Source of the DNA: a virus
Virus record (IMG/VR): IMGVR_UViG_3300032087_002150
Span: 87,661 to 151,660 of that record
Strand: one strand, 5' to 3'
Length of the DNA stretch: 64,000 nucleotides
Positions 41,165 to 51,528 of the stretch are shown piece after piece (the stretch's first letter is position 1; each line of letters starts with the position of its first letter). A model generated the notes under the pieces. It had not been told where the DNA came from and ran no database searches. It saw only the letters and a program-made list of their open reading frames with translations. The position numbers were made by a program, and so were the translations under genes.

Positions 41165-42739
41165 TTACAGGTCAATCACGATCTTGACGTCTTCAGTTTG
41201 TTCGTCATCTCGAGTAATTTTAACTCTGTTATCTATGTAGATAACTTCTCCCGAGAACCTGTCTGCTTCTGCTGGTCGTAAGTGTGGTTCACGAATATTA
41301 TTAGCACTATCATTTGGAACAATTGTTCCAGTGCCCAAAGGAGATGTTCCTTCGTAAAATTCTATGTTATTTGTTCCATCAAATCTCTTAAATCCAGTTG
41401 CTCTTGTTTGATGGACATACGCAACTGCTGTTGTTGAATCATATGTAGCATCGAAGTAGTCTAGAATTGCTTCAGCATTCGAATTAGTCTGCCTTACTAT
41501 TTGGTCACCAGTTAAGTTAGCAGCAAAACCACTTGTTCCTTGTACGAACAATCTCTTGTAAACTTGGGCGGTCAGACTACTCACAACTGAATCGCCTGTG
41601 AAATCAATCAAATCTGCTGAATCTTTTAGCGGATTCTTGATCAATCCAACCTGACGGAAGTCGTTTCGCACATTAAAGTCGTTGTTTTCTACACCAGTCA
41701 GAGTTGCGTTAAACATAATTGCTGACGAGTTCAAGTTTACAACTGGGTTGCCTCCCATGCCAGAGTCACCGTCGATAATCGCGCGAAGCACACATCCAGA
41801 ACCAGTACCAACACTGTCTGGATCCAACTCTACAGATGCGTTTTTATAATTTTTACCGAACGAAAACGTCGACGCAGTAGCAGAGTCTTTCATAATTACC
41901 TGATAGACGACACCAGAGGCATTAGTCCTGGCAAACCCTCGCGCGGAGTCTCCTGGATTAGTTCTAAATCCAAGACCTCGGTTGCGAATATTTTCTCCAA
42001 ATATTTGCAGACTAATAGTGGTGTTTGCAGAATATCCACTACCACCATTTTCGACAGCAACACCGATGATTTGTCCATCAACCGCTGCTTTTTGAATCGC
42101 TAACTGATTCGCTCTTGTGGTTGTTAGTTCGTCAGTGGCAGGACCGCCGTCAGCGGAGTCAATGATTTTTTCTACTGGGATATATGATGAAGTTAAAAAC
42201 TTTCTCGCTTCAGCAGCACCAACCGTAAACAAAAACTGCCAAACATATCCGTCATTAGGGTCAGAAAAAGGTACTCCTGTAGTTGTAGCAGGTTTTACGG
42301 TAGAAGTATTTGGGTTTCCATCCGCGTCCATACCTTGTTGTAGGCAAACAAACACACTATTATCATCAGTGATCACGTAGTATGACTGTTGAATATCACC
42401 ATCTGCTCTAATGGTAGTGTTAGAACTGTAATAATTGTCCCACTGATTGTATACTGTACCAGCAATCCAGTTATGTCTTGGTACAACGTATGAAACGTCA
42501 GGAACAAGTTTCAAAGACTGTAGGGATTCTTGAAACTTTAAGGCATCATCGCGTGAAGGATTTGGAACAGGAGGATTGAGTTCGCCAGTTGTGGCAGTCG
42601 AATCCCACTCTTCTGCTCGACCAATCCCAAGATAAAAACGATCCGAGTCAGTTCCTGCTGTTTTACCAATGTTTAAGTAAGAGTCATAAATCTTTTCAAG
42701 AATTTCTCTTTTAAAACTATCTGATACTGTTGCTACCAT
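41165..42739 (-). CDS. gp8: gp8 baseplate wedge protein
   Basis: 524 residues. The pattern KREILEKIYDSYLNIGK, FYLGIGRAEEWDST, YVVPRHNWIAGTVYNQWDNY, SYYVITDDNSVFVCLQQGMD and DPNDGYVWQFLFTV is that of marine gp8. It forms a dimer in the wedge connecting gp7 and the fibres. It is longer than T4 gp8 (334 aa), as in cyanophages, by a C-terminal beta part. Confidence 0.88.
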   Translation of the reverse strand: MVATVSDSFKREILEKIYDSYLNIGKTAGTDSDRFYLGIGRAEEWDSTATTGELNPPVPNPSRDDALKFQESLQSLKLVPDVSYVVPRHNWIAGTVYNQWDNYYSSNTTIRADGDIQQSYYVITDDNSVFVCLQQGMDADGNPNTSTVKPATTTGVPFSDPNDGYVWQFLFTVGAAEARKFLTSSYIPVEKIIDSADGGPATDELTTTRANQLAIQKAAVDGQIIGVAVENGGSGYSANTTISLQIFGENIRNRGLGFRTNPGDSARGFARTNASGVVYQVIMKDSATASTFSFGKNYKNASVELDPDSVGTGSGCVLRAIIDGDSGMGGNPVVNLNSSAIMFNATLTGVENNDFNVRNDFRQVGLIKNPLKDSADLIDFTGDSVVSSLTAQVYKRLFVQGTSGFAANLTGDQIVRQTNSNAEAILDYFDATYDSTTAVAYVHQTRATGFKRFDGTNNIEFYEGTSPLGTGTIVPNDSANNIREPHLRPAEADRFSGEVIYIDNRVKITRDDEQTEDVKIVIDL

Positions 42740-42753
42740 TTTTCCCTACTCTC

Positions 42754-43599
42754 TTATGGTACAATTGTTAAACTATCGGAAGAATCAAGACCCATAGGCA
42801 TCCATTCGGATGGCGTAGCGTGCCAAATCAATTCTATTCCGCGCTTTCCTTTCAAGACCATTGAAGTTCCTGGTCCGAAATTTGATGGCGTGATAGTTGC
42901 GTTCCCGCTGTTAATGTTTACAAACTTTTTAATTTGCCCTGTTACTGTTCCATCTGGGCAAGTAATCGTCGTTGTTCCAGTGCTGTTGATGAACGTGATA
43001 GGAACCCATGGATCAGCAGCGCCAGAAGCAGTTAATTCTTCTGTGTTTTGAATGATCGGAGCATCTACGTACAAACCTCCTTCATTTAAAGGAGTGATTC
43101 GAATATCAACGTCAGTTGTTCCACTTGCAGCATCGCTATCAACGCACAACTTTATGGAATTGACAGAATCGCCGTTATCCAATCTTAGAAAATGTGTTGA
43201 AGAAGTGACGCCATTTAACTCTAGAATCTGATTACCATTGGAGTCATGAATCATGCCAACCTTTGGTGTAGTCAAAGTCTTATTAGTCAGAGTGTCTATA
43301 GTATTTTTAAGAACTACAGTACCAGTCGTATTTGGCAAAGTAATTGTTTTATTACTACCAGTCGCGACATCACCAACTAACGTAGTTGTATATGATCCTA
43401 CATCTGAATCGCCAAAAATAATATTACCATCGGAATCTAGGTGAAAGTTTCCCGTCGCTGCATCTGAATCGCCAAGGAGTTCGAAGATTGTTTCAAAATT
43501 CCCGTTGATTTTATCAGCAGCAGCGCGCAGAGTATCACCAGTGCCATCATTAGCAGTGGTTCCGTTCAGCAATATTAGTCGGTTTGTACTGTGTGCCAT
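42754..43599 (-). CDS. Short tail fibre-like protein
   Basis: 281 residues. The N-terminus STNRLILLNGTTANDGTGDT, LRAAADKINGNFETIFELLG and the VLKNTIDTLTNKTLTTPKVG segment are widely used in fibres of marine phages as an attachment head and shaft. The C-terminal half has a compact beta domain (ITPSNFGPGTSMVLKGKRGI). It lies between the gp7-position gene and gp8 with its own late promoter. Confidence 0.7.
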   Translation of the reverse strand: MAHSTNRLILLNGTTANDGTGDTLRAAADKINGNFETIFELLGDSDAATGNFHLDSDGNIIFGDSDVGSYTTTLVGDVATGSNKTITLPNTTGTVVLKNTIDTLTNKTLTTPKVGMIHDSNGNQILELNGVTSSTHFLRLDNGDSVNSIKLCVDSDAASGTTDVDIRITPLNEGGLYVDAPIIQNTEELTASGAADPWVPITFINSTGTTTITCPDGTVTGQIKKFVNINSGNATITPSNFGPGTSMVLKGKRGIELIWHATPSEWMPMGLDSSDSLTIVP

Positions 43600-43625
43600 T
43601 TTTGCGTTCCGTAAATTCTACTGTT

Positions 43626-43633
43626 TATTTATA
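43626..43633 (-). promoter_or_regulatory. Late promoter octamer TATAAATA before 42754..43599
   Basis: Exact octamer in a 40-nt gap, 26 nt before the fibre ATG. It would also serve gp8 and the genes after it. Confidence 0.8.
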
Positions 43634-43639
43634 CCAGTT

Positions 43640-45184
43640 TTATGAAGTTCCACTAGGATTATGAATAGTTCCATCACTATCTATAGGCAATAATGGATTT
43701 TCTGTATATTGGATAAGATTATCGTCATTCGCCCCAAATACACTTGTGTTTCCTAGACCATCACTGTCGCCATTCAAGAAAGCATTTTTCAACCGTCCAG
43801 AAGAAGAACCTGCCATTGCTGCCAGTCTATCTCTAATTAACTCGGTATCTGGTGCTGTCGAACTATCGCGAAGATCGTTAGGGAACTTTATAGTCGTGAA
43901 GTTGCCTGATCCATCACTATCGTATCCATACCACTTATCTTCATCAAGCAGGTTAATTGTGTTTGAAAGGTCAGCATATGTGCCATCAATCGTTCTTCCT
44001 TCAATGAGATCTGCCTCATAGATTGATTTATACTGAGTGTGCCAACCACCAACGTTGCGAGGATGCGTCATATCATTAACGCGAGTCCTAATCTTTTCAC
44101 CATATGGTCCTGGTCCAATCTCTGTGATTGAAGTAGAGAACAATCCTGTTCCGTTGCGCTTCAATACTTGCGCAGTAGAGAACACCTCTACAGGAGGTGG
44201 TGGTTCGATAAACGATGGTTGTGGACCCAAATTAAAGTCAAAAATCGAGTTTATCTGCACCTCACCAGCAAGGTACATACCTGCTGGATGCACGAACGTT
44301 TTGTATGCCTGCCTCCAAACTGGTACACCAATAGGAGTAGATATTAAAATTCCATACAATTGATAGAACTTATTATCAGTGATTCTTTTCAGCGTTACTT
44401 CTGAACCGATAGTTGAGTATGATCTGGTTTCTGAAACCATCTTCAGATTACTTCCGACAGGAACATACCCTGTATCATTTAAGAACTTTAATTGTGAGTC
44501 ACTATCATATAGTGATTCGCCGTTACTATCAGTTCCGATAGGAGTCAGTGGCGTTAAATATTGCCCTTCACTGTCAACTGGGGTCAATCTGATATTAAAA
44601 GCAGAAAACTCTCTCGTGTAATCTATGCCCTGCCTCAGTGGAACATATTCGCCTTGACTGTCTTGAACATATAGGTTTATTTCTGAACCCATAAAGGTAT
44701 AGGGGAAGTTATGTCCACCGTTTTCGCCTTGACCTTCAAAAATCATTTCTTCTTCGTTAGGGTCTCCAACGTAGAAAACTTCATCTTTTCCGTAACGAAC
44801 TTCAATATCGAGACCGTAAAATACACGGAAGAACTGTTTGATAGAAAACTCAGTTCCCTTTGATCGGTATAATAAGTTTGAATATTGTAACGAAGTTCTT
44901 TTATCTTGGAACGATTCGTAGTATGGTTTACCCATCAAGAGTTCGTTGGCAATAAAGTCGAGCAACTCAACCTTCGCGCCAGTTACGTCTCTGTTCAACA
45001 ACAAATCATTTAGTGCTTCAGTCGCTGCACCTTCTTCCTCTAATGTTTTATAATATTCTTGTAGGAAGTTTACAAGTTTTGGGTACTTGGTGTCAAAATG
45101 TCCGGGCAAGGTCTCATAAACCTGATACTTATCAAGGTCAAGTTTATGGCGATAAACGTCTGTTAGAGTTTTATCTAATGGCAT
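43640..45184 (-). CDS. Baseplate protein at the gp7 position
   Basis: 514 residues. The N-terminal part HFDTKYPKLVNFLQEYYKTL, LLLNRDVTGAKVELLDFIAN, YSNLLYRSKGTEFSIKQFFR and VFYGLDIEVRYGKDEVFYVG occurs in large baseplate proteins of marine T4-like phages encoded downstream of gp6. T4 gp7 is twice as long, so this may be only part of its function or a different wedge protein. The remainder is beta-rich. Confidence 0.65.
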   Translation of the reverse strand: MPLDKTLTDVYRHKLDLDKYQVYETLPGHFDTKYPKLVNFLQEYYKTLEEEGAATEALNDLLLNRDVTGAKVELLDFIANELLMGKPYYESFQDKRTSLQYSNLLYRSKGTEFSIKQFFRVFYGLDIEVRYGKDEVFYVGDPNEEEMIFEGQGENGGHNFPYTFMGSEINLYVQDSQGEYVPLRQGIDYTREFSAFNIRLTPVDSEGQYLTPLTPIGTDSNGESLYDSDSQLKFLNDTGYVPVGSNLKMVSETRSYSTIGSEVTLKRITDNKFYQLYGILISTPIGVPVWRQAYKTFVHPAGMYLAGEVQINSIFDFNLGPQPSFIEPPPPVEVFSTAQVLKRNGTGLFSTSITEIGPGPYGEKIRTRVNDMTHPRNVGGWHTQYKSIYEADLIEGRTIDGTYADLSNTINLLDEDKWYGYDSDGSGNFTTIKFPNDLRDSSTAPDTELIRDRLAAMAGSSSGRLKNAFLNGDSDGLGNTSVFGANDDNLIQYTENPLLPIDSDGTIHNPSGTS

Positions 45185-45189
45185 TTTAT

Positions 45190-47112
45190 TTACTCAGTGT
45201 CGACCAATATTGCCTTCGCGAAAGATTCTTCAGCGTCATACTTAACTACGTTATTCAACTTTGCCACCACAACTGATTCATTTGCCGGAACCGCAAAAAT
45301 TTTGATAAAGTTTCTGGCGTTCGGAATACTTTGAACAGTAAGTCCGTCGATTTTCACGATTCCCTCGGCGGCATTGTAAGAACCAATATTACTTACCAAT
45401 ATCCTCCCTGAGATACTTACCAACTCAAGATCGCTAGAAGGTTTGCTATCAAACACAACTGGATTTATTCCTGGTGGAGAAATTCTAACTCTCTTATCCA
45501 ACTTGTTGCGAATAAAGCATGTCTGGTTTCGGTATATGAACAAAGAACTGGTGATTGTCGGTTCAATAACGAGTGTTGGATCCCTCAATGCTACAGGGAA
45601 ATACAATTCATGATTTTGCTGTAAGTTGTAAACTGGGGTAATTCTTCTGTTTATCCTAATATTGGATCTAGAAGAAAGAACTGACGGGTTAGTAGCATCA
45701 ATTTTAGTCAACATATTAGATCTACGGAAAACTTGATCAAACTTACCTGTGTTGTCATTAAAGTAGTTATCAATGGCAGTTTGAACATCAGCGCGAATCG
45801 TAGACTCAGTATTACCTGTTAAAGAAGGGTTCCACTGGAAAAAAGTTTGCGCAGAAATAAAAGTTTCCACTGGATCGGTGAAGTTTAATCGGAAAGAAGC
45901 GATCGAAAACTCATCTGCTAGGTCAAGTATGCCTCTCCTAACAAGGTCAATGGTGGCATTGGTCAAGTTCTCTTTGAATACAATGGAAGTGAACACCGCA
46001 CCATAGTCTGGTTTGTCGTCGTCTTCGCCGCCCCAAGATTTGATGTCGTCAATATAGTTTGCGTATCTCTTCAAAATAATTGCAGAATAGTCTGTTGCTG
46101 TTACCATTCGGTTTTGAGCAGCATACTGGTATGGCGCTCTTATTCTGATAGATTCGATATCTTCTTTATCGTCACCGCCAGCAGATCTGGTCTGTACTGA
46201 AATACTAACATCTTCATCAGGAACAGCAATTGCGTCTCCTGTTTGCCTCTCAACGAATTCTAGAGAACTACTCAATCGCAGAGTTGGAATATTGTTAGCA
46301 ATTGCCCCATTAGTTCGCAGATAGTTAATGTTAATAACATTACCTGCTTGCGGTGCTTGTCCTAAAGAATTTCCGTTACCGAAAGTCAATTCATAAAATC
46401 CGTTCGGGGATTCTCTCAATACGTACAAGCGAGAAAGTTCAGTAATGGTTGTTGCGTTTAACAGATTAGTATGCTCCACCGAACTACCATCAGTCGCTGC
46501 TGCTTCTTGATTGGTGTAAACTTTTACGATTGCAGTGTTGATATCAATGTTTTCATCAGGGATAACATAAACTGTGTCCACAACATCACCAACAACAAAC
46601 TGTAAGTTTACTTCTTCGCCTTCAAACACTCTAATCGGTTGTGATGCGTCAGCAGTTGGGGCAAACCTGTAGACTTCACCGCCTCTAGAAACAGCACTAA
46701 TAGATTCTCTGTTAGAAAATGTATAGTCGATTCCGTCTTTTACACCTCGAAGTACCAGTTGTCCTGGTTGCAAAGTTTGATTGTTTGCTACGTTTAATAG
46801 ATCGACTGTATTAACTTCTACCTCAACCGTAGACTCTGGAGATTTTTTAGAATTCGGAACATAACCCAAAGACTCAGCAAGGGATACAACAGATGGACGC
46901 AGTTGAGCAGTAACGAGATAAGATTCGTTTAGAGAAAAGTTTGCGATAAGACCATTTAGATGCGTATTATATGCCAAAACATCTAGGATGTTTGATAATC
47001 CAGATGCCTCGAAATCGTAATCTTCAAACTCCTGAGTGTCTTTCAAAGACTGCTTAAGAGTATCTTTGATCTGTTGAAAATCTAACTTTGAAGAATTAAT
47101 TGTTGTTGCCAT
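45190..47112 (-). CDS. gp6: gp6 baseplate wedge protein
   Basis: 640 residues, close to T4 gp6 (660). FQQIKDTLKQSLKDTQEFED, DYDFEASGLSNILDVLAYNT, HLNGLIANFSLNESYL and ESLGYVPNSKKSPES are signature segments of the gp6/J-like baseplate family; ENLTNATIDLVRRGI is in the C-terminal half. It forms the iris that holds wedges around the hub and opens on contraction. It overlaps gp25 by TAATG. Confidence 0.96.
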   Translation of the reverse strand: MATTINSSKLDFQQIKDTLKQSLKDTQEFEDYDFEASGLSNILDVLAYNTHLNGLIANFSLNESYLVTAQLRPSVVSLAESLGYVPNSKKSPESTVEVEVNTVDLLNVANNQTLQPGQLVLRGVKDGIDYTFSNRESISAVSRGGEVYRFAPTADASQPIRVFEGEEVNLQFVVGDVVDTVYVIPDENIDINTAIVKVYTNQEAAATDGSSVEHTNLLNATTITELSRLYVLRESPNGFYELTFGNGNSLGQAPQAGNVININYLRTNGAIANNIPTLRLSSSLEFVERQTGDAIAVPDEDVSISVQTRSAGGDDKEDIESIRIRAPYQYAAQNRMVTATDYSAIILKRYANYIDDIKSWGGEDDDKPDYGAVFTSIVFKENLTNATIDLVRRGILDLADEFSIASFRLNFTDPVETFISAQTFFQWNPSLTGNTESTIRADVQTAIDNYFNDNTGKFDQVFRRSNMLTKIDATNPSVLSSRSNIRINRRITPVYNLQQNHELYFPVALRDPTLVIEPTITSSLFIYRNQTCFIRNKLDKRVRISPPGINPVVFDSKPSSDLELVSISGRILVSNIGSYNAAEGIVKIDGLTVQSIPNARNFIKIFAVPANESVVVAKLNNVVKYDAEESFAKAILVDTE

Positions 47113-47618
47113 TATCGTAACCTGTTCAAGTTTACTCTTGCTGAAAATTGCCCTTGGGAATTGTCTATTTCAAATTCTACAATAATAGCAACTGTGTTTC
47201 TAAGACTATCCCTATCGAATATGCTTGCTGCGCCTGAATTAACGAGTCTGTTTCCGTCATAAAATTTAACGTCAGTGACAGTTACTCTCGGTTCATCTCT
47301 ATTAAGTGCTCTGATAATTTGCCTTCTAACCAACTCTTCAGAGTATGTTTCAACCATGTCGAACAACATTGATCTGAGGTTCGCACCGTAATTTGGGTTG
47401 AAAGGTTTTTCTAGTCTGTCAGTCAGTAAGACGTTTTCCACTGCTTGAATTACAGCAGCAGTGTCAACTTTTTTATAGACGTCGCCTTGCTTCTTGCCAT
47501 CTTCATTAATAGATCCTGGCTTAGCAGAAAAAGACAAATCTATGTCTTTGTAGTCTATTTTTTTCCCAGTGACTAACGTAGTATCAGTCTTTCCTGGGGT
47601 GACTCGTTTCAGTGCCAT
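47112..47618 (-). CDS. gp25: gp25 baseplate wedge protein
   Basis: 168 residues, lysozyme-like wedge fold. The key strand-turn includes RLEKPFNPNYGANLRSMLFD and ALNRDEPRVTVTDVKF with the conserved E-P-R core of gp25/TssE proteins. It joins gp6 and the sheath. It starts the gp25-gp6 operon from its own TATAAATA promoter. Confidence 0.96.
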   Translation of the reverse strand: MALKRVTPGKTDTTLVTGKKIDYKDIDLSFSAKPGSINEDGKKQGDVYKKVDTAAVIQAVENVLLTDRLEKPFNPNYGANLRSMLFDMVETYSEELVRRQIIRALNRDEPRVTVTDVKFYDGNRLVNSGAASIFDRDSLRNTVAIIVEFEIDNSQGQFSARVNLNRLR

Positions 47619-47645
47619 TCTTATTATCCGATGGTTTGATACATC

Positions 47646-47653
47646 TATTTATA
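47646..47653 (-). promoter_or_regulatory. Late promoter octamer TATAAATA before gp25
   Basis: Exact octamer in the 41-nt gap after the spike gene, 27 nt before gp25. Confidence 0.8.
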
Positions 47654-47659
47654 CTGCTA

Positions 47660-50044
47660 TCAGTCGGTTATTTCTATAAGGTCTGCGCCTGACAACAATT
47701 GTCTGTTGAAGTATGTACAAACTTTCATCTCAAAAGTTGCCTTAAAGTCTTTTTCGATTTTAGGCATCACCACTATTAGTTGTTGAGTAAGAACATTATC
47801 TGGTCGAGTATAATCATAATCCAAACTTAACTGGTCGTAGAAGAACAAGTCTCGAATATGCAAAGAAAGTTCAAAGGTCGCGCTATAGTCGATCTTTCCG
47901 CGAGAGTTATAAAGAGTGTACGCGCATGCGCGACCCTCATACTTCAACTCATTAATATATGGTGCGCCTTGTACAATAGATTTTTGACAACTACCGCCAT
48001 CTTCTTTCCGATATGGTTCTCTCCAGTATCGCTTGATAGCAGGTTCACTAGAGGAACCGTCGTACTTTCTACGGATACCGTTCGCTGGGTTGTAATATCC
48101 TTCCGTAACCTGTAATCTGAAGTTGCTAAACTCTTTCAGAGAAGAAACACCTTCCATCAACCATGCATGCAGATAAAACTGTCGCGCGAGGTCTTGTCGA
48201 TCTTTAACGATAGGAACAAAGTCCAAAGAAGTTTTAGATCCTGGGGCACCAAAGAACTTAGACATGGTGCTAGACTTAGACAATCTGGTTTTACTTGTGA
48301 TCGGCGCATCCATTTTATCAGGGTTGTAGAGAGGATCTGCCAAAATAGTTCTAGTTGCCGCCTGTTTATTTTTAGGCAAGAATGTTTTGGACGCACGCTC
48401 TACTGGGTTACCAAGAAGCGAATATCCAAACCTTGCTGTTGGGATACTTGTACCAGTTCTCTTAATCTCGTATGGAGCAGATGGACCAGGATCTTTGTAT
48501 TTTGCGCTTAACCTGTTTTCGTCTAGCAATGATTGTATACACTTTGGTCCATCAGTTTGACCTTCTGGAGAAGTTGCCGTATCGTTAGCACCGTCCATCG
48601 TTCGCAACTTGGAGCGAATCTCTGGCGTTTCTGGTGTCCAGTTGAAGTAATAAGTGTATGTGTCGTTCTTCGCAATCTTATCTTCAATGGTATCGTCGTG
48701 GTCGATAACAACCTTACGAACAGCATATGGGGAAGTCTTGTTCCATACTTCCCACCACTTAGTCGGGTTTCCGTAATACTGGTACAAAGGTTCGTGCCCT
48801 AATATATTCTCTGAGTGCTCCGAACTCATGGCAAGTCCTTGGTTTAATCCTCCTGGCAATCCTGGGATAATCCACCAATCTGGGTCGTCATTGAGCACAC
48901 TACCATCAAATCGCATGGATTGCAGAACTACATGGTTATCCTTCGCGTTCCAACCCCACTCAAATTGATAATCTGGTTTTACGCTCATCGGCGATGGAGT
49001 AAACGTACCAGGAACTCCTCCGACACTACTTGCTACCAATGCGCCACTCGCAGCAAAGGCAGAGTGGGCATGCTCGGAAAACTTGGAGTATTTCGCAGTC
49101 CATGCTTCAAGGGCACGACCTACAAGGTTGCCATGAAATACTGTATTCTTGCCTTGTGTATCATCACCGCCACCAGTGAACAAAGATCCAAAGAAGTGAA
49201 ACTCCTCACCTCCAATCTTACCCTTTCTTCCGATAATATGCATACGATCAGATGAGAATGTAGTAAACCCGCCACAAGCAGTTGTGAGATGTTTTTCTGC
49301 TGTCATACGAATACCGCGACGAGCGTTCGGAATAATATCTTTATTCGACAGGATTCGATAATCGCCTTTTGTGATTACCTTATGCTCACTCGCAGTAAAA
49401 TCTACGACGTCACCCCAGACCTTTGTATCTTTATTACCACGAACAATGGTTTGATGCGTGTCACCAGTTTCAGTAATATAAGAACCATGAATCGAGTGAT
49501 TGTGATTCGCCCCAATATCTACGTTCATTGTACCACCAACAGTCAGATTATAGTTTCCGTTGACTGTTAGATTCATGTCCCCGTCGTATGTTATGTTGCC
49601 TTCACCCTGCACAATCAGTTCGTGATCTGCACCAACCACTTGAACCTGATGCGTACGCGAAGCGATAAGAACTGAACCGTCTTGCTTTAGTTCTACGCCT
49701 GCGCCAGTGTGATGTTTGATCAGGATCCGCTGATTCCCAGGAGTATCATCTATCTCAAACGAATGACCTGATGGTGTTACGTTTGCTTGGTTAAATGGGA
49801 ATATAGAAGTTGTGCCGATCGGGACATCAAAACTGACGCCCATAGTGCTTCCGCGCATCCAAAGATCATTGACCTTGACGCCGCGACCAGCAGCACTTAC
49901 GTTAGAAGAAAACCAGGTGTACCGTAAAGGATACTCACCTGTTGGATCCACTGATCCATCTAGCGGTATGCCTGTTGTTAACTCCTCGCTTTCTGCATTA
50001 GGGTCATTAATTCTGTCTGTAACTTTATTAGAACCAGTGGTCAT
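47660..50044 (-). CDS. Baseplate spike protein with gp5C-like beta-helix
   Basis: 794 residues. Residues about 85 to 230 show short strand repeats (GEGNITYDGDMNLTVNGNYN, LTVGGTMNVDIGANHNHSIH, KVWGDVVDFTASEHKVITKG) like the triple beta-helix of T4 gp5C or VgrG. A peptide-rich C-terminal half of about 400 residues (ETPEIRSKLRTMDGANDTAT and beyond) is not recognised. The OB-fold and lysozyme parts of gp5 are in another gene (52578..53477), so the classical gp5 seems split. It is likely the membrane-piercing spike. Confidence 0.65.
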   Translation of the reverse strand: MTTGSNKVTDRINDPNAESEELTTGIPLDGSVDPTGEYPLRYTWFSSNVSAAGRGVKVNDLWMRGSTMGVSFDVPIGTTSIFPFNQANVTPSGHSFEIDDTPGNQRILIKHHTGAGVELKQDGSVLIASRTHQVQVVGADHELIVQGEGNITYDGDMNLTVNGNYNLTVGGTMNVDIGANHNHSIHGSYITETGDTHQTIVRGNKDTKVWGDVVDFTASEHKVITKGDYRILSNKDIIPNARRGIRMTAEKHLTTACGGFTTFSSDRMHIIGRKGKIGGEEFHFFGSLFTGGGDDTQGKNTVFHGNLVGRALEAWTAKYSKFSEHAHSAFAASGALVASSVGGVPGTFTPSPMSVKPDYQFEWGWNAKDNHVVLQSMRFDGSVLNDDPDWWIIPGLPGGLNQGLAMSSEHSENILGHEPLYQYYGNPTKWWEVWNKTSPYAVRKVVIDHDDTIEDKIAKNDTYTYYFNWTPETPEIRSKLRTMDGANDTATSPEGQTDGPKCIQSLLDENRLSAKYKDPGPSAPYEIKRTGTSIPTARFGYSLLGNPVERASKTFLPKNKQAATRTILADPLYNPDKMDAPITSKTRLSKSSTMSKFFGAPGSKTSLDFVPIVKDRQDLARQFYLHAWLMEGVSSLKEFSNFRLQVTEGYYNPANGIRRKYDGSSSEPAIKRYWREPYRKEDGGSCQKSIVQGAPYINELKYEGRACAYTLYNSRGKIDYSATFELSLHIRDLFFYDQLSLDYDYTRPDNVLTQQLIVVMPKIEKDFKATFEMKVCTYFNRQLLSGADLIEITD

Positions 50045-51522
50045 TAGAATTTCTTCTCCATAGCGTCAGGGTCTTTGGTTAATATATCTGGACCTTGACC
50101 TTCAAGTGCCTTCAAGATGTCCTGAGGAGACAGTGCAGGATCGTTTGGAGGATCCATATACAAACTCTGCTTATTAAAATTGTTGTACACATAGTCGCGC
50201 ACATCAAACCCAGGATCGTTTTGGGACACGTCTACATCCATATGACCCAATGCCTGCCCACCAGGATATTGGTCAAAGAACGTTCTAAAAATTTGATACA
50301 AACTATTATATTGAGACTGTGTAATGCTTCTCGGCGAAACTTCTATTTCCATATCCCTCGAATCTGAAGGTACATTAACACCGCCAACTAAGCACACACC
50401 AATCGAGTATGCATTATGGTTATTAACTGGGCAATGATTTCCTACGCTGTTTAGAGGAACACCTCTTTCAACTGCTCCATCTCTACGGATAATTAAGTGA
50501 TATGCATTATCGCCTGCTCCAGTTAATTTAGTCAACTGCGCAGCGGTAAGATTAGCGTTCGTAAAAGTTTCAGACCAATGCACGATTATCTCGGAAATAT
50601 CGCGAGTCATACTCGCCATCTCCGCTTCAAGTTCTTCTATAGAAGAAATGTAGGTGCTACCTGCCTGAATATTACTCCCACCTATTTCATAACTAGGAGG
50701 TCCGACAATATCAAGTTCTTGCTCTTCTGTTAATCCTATGATAGTTGGAGCAACATCACCAACGGTATCGGTATACTCTTTACTTGAGTTTGGTCCACCA
50801 TTTATCCCTTGTATCGCGTTACCAGCAAGTTCTTTTGCATTTTCTACTGATAGTTCGGAAGTGTCAATTATTCCCGCAGCATCACCCGCTGCTTTTATAG
50901 ATTCTTTTACTTGTTTTGAAGTTTTTGGTCCAATAACGTCATCAACTGAAATCAAATCTTGTTGAGATAAAATTTTGTTTACAACTATTGTTTTAGCATC
51001 GTTTATTGTAGCAGGTGCACCTGTATCCGATGTTATCCCTGCTTGTAGCAAGGCATCATTAATTAGTGCCATGCTGTCGTTTACTATATTGTTCGCAGCA
51101 TTCTGCGCAAATCCTGGCAATCCAAGTTTCAAAACTTCTTGGTCAACCGCGCCAGCAATTTGCTGTAACTTCTTCTCGTATCTAGTTGTTATGGTTGCTA
51201 GTTGATTTTCAATATTAACCGAAGGTGCCTTTTTTGTCAGCACTCCAGCGATATCTGTCGACCGAAGAACATTTGCCAAAGTTTCAACACTCATTCCTGG
51301 TGTTGATCCGACCATCAACTCCGCGACCTGCTCGTATAATCCTGGCGTTGGATTTCCGTTATTTTCTCTGAGAGTTGTAGCAACCAGAGTGTCGATTTCT
51401 TCTTTAGTGCTGTCTGGCAATGTTCCTCCTGTCAGAGAATCAAACGCCGCAGCGGTTCCATTCGCCGAGACAACTGACTGTGCGATGAGAGTATTAAAGG
51501 CACTTTGTGTTCCAATCGCCAT
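50044..51522 (-). CDS. Virion N-acetylmuramoyl-L-alanine amidase (Amidase_2/PGRP)
   Basis: 492 residues. The first ~300 are helical and low complexity. The amidase domain spans about 305 to 450: EIIVHWSET (H315), AYHLIIRRDGAVERGVPLNS, GNHCPVNNHNAYSIGVCLVG, then LGHMDVDVSQNDPGFDV (H427 and D436). These are the three zinc ligands of type-2 amidases. It cuts the amide between MurNAc and the stem peptide, presumably to let the tube pass the cell wall. It lies between spike and hub genes. Confidence 0.85.
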   Translation of the reverse strand: MAIGTQSAFNTLIAQSVVSANGTAAAFDSLTGGTLPDSTKEEIDTLVATTLRENNGNPTPGLYEQVAELMVGSTPGMSVETLANVLRSTDIAGVLTKKAPSVNIENQLATITTRYEKKLQQIAGAVDQEVLKLGLPGFAQNAANNIVNDSMALINDALLQAGITSDTGAPATINDAKTIVVNKILSQQDLISVDDVIGPKTSKQVKESIKAAGDAAGIIDTSELSVENAKELAGNAIQGINGGPNSSKEYTDTVGDVAPTIIGLTEEQELDIVGPPSYEIGGSNIQAGSTYISSIEELEAEMASMTRDISEIIVHWSETFTNANLTAAQLTKLTGAGDNAYHLIIRRDGAVERGVPLNSVGNHCPVNNHNAYSIGVCLVGGVNVPSDSRDMEIEVSPRSITQSQYNSLYQIFRTFFDQYPGGQALGHMDVDVSQNDPGFDVRDYVYNNFNKQSLYMDPPNDPALSPQDILKALEGQGPDILTKDPDAMEKKF

Positions 51523-51528
51523 ATTACA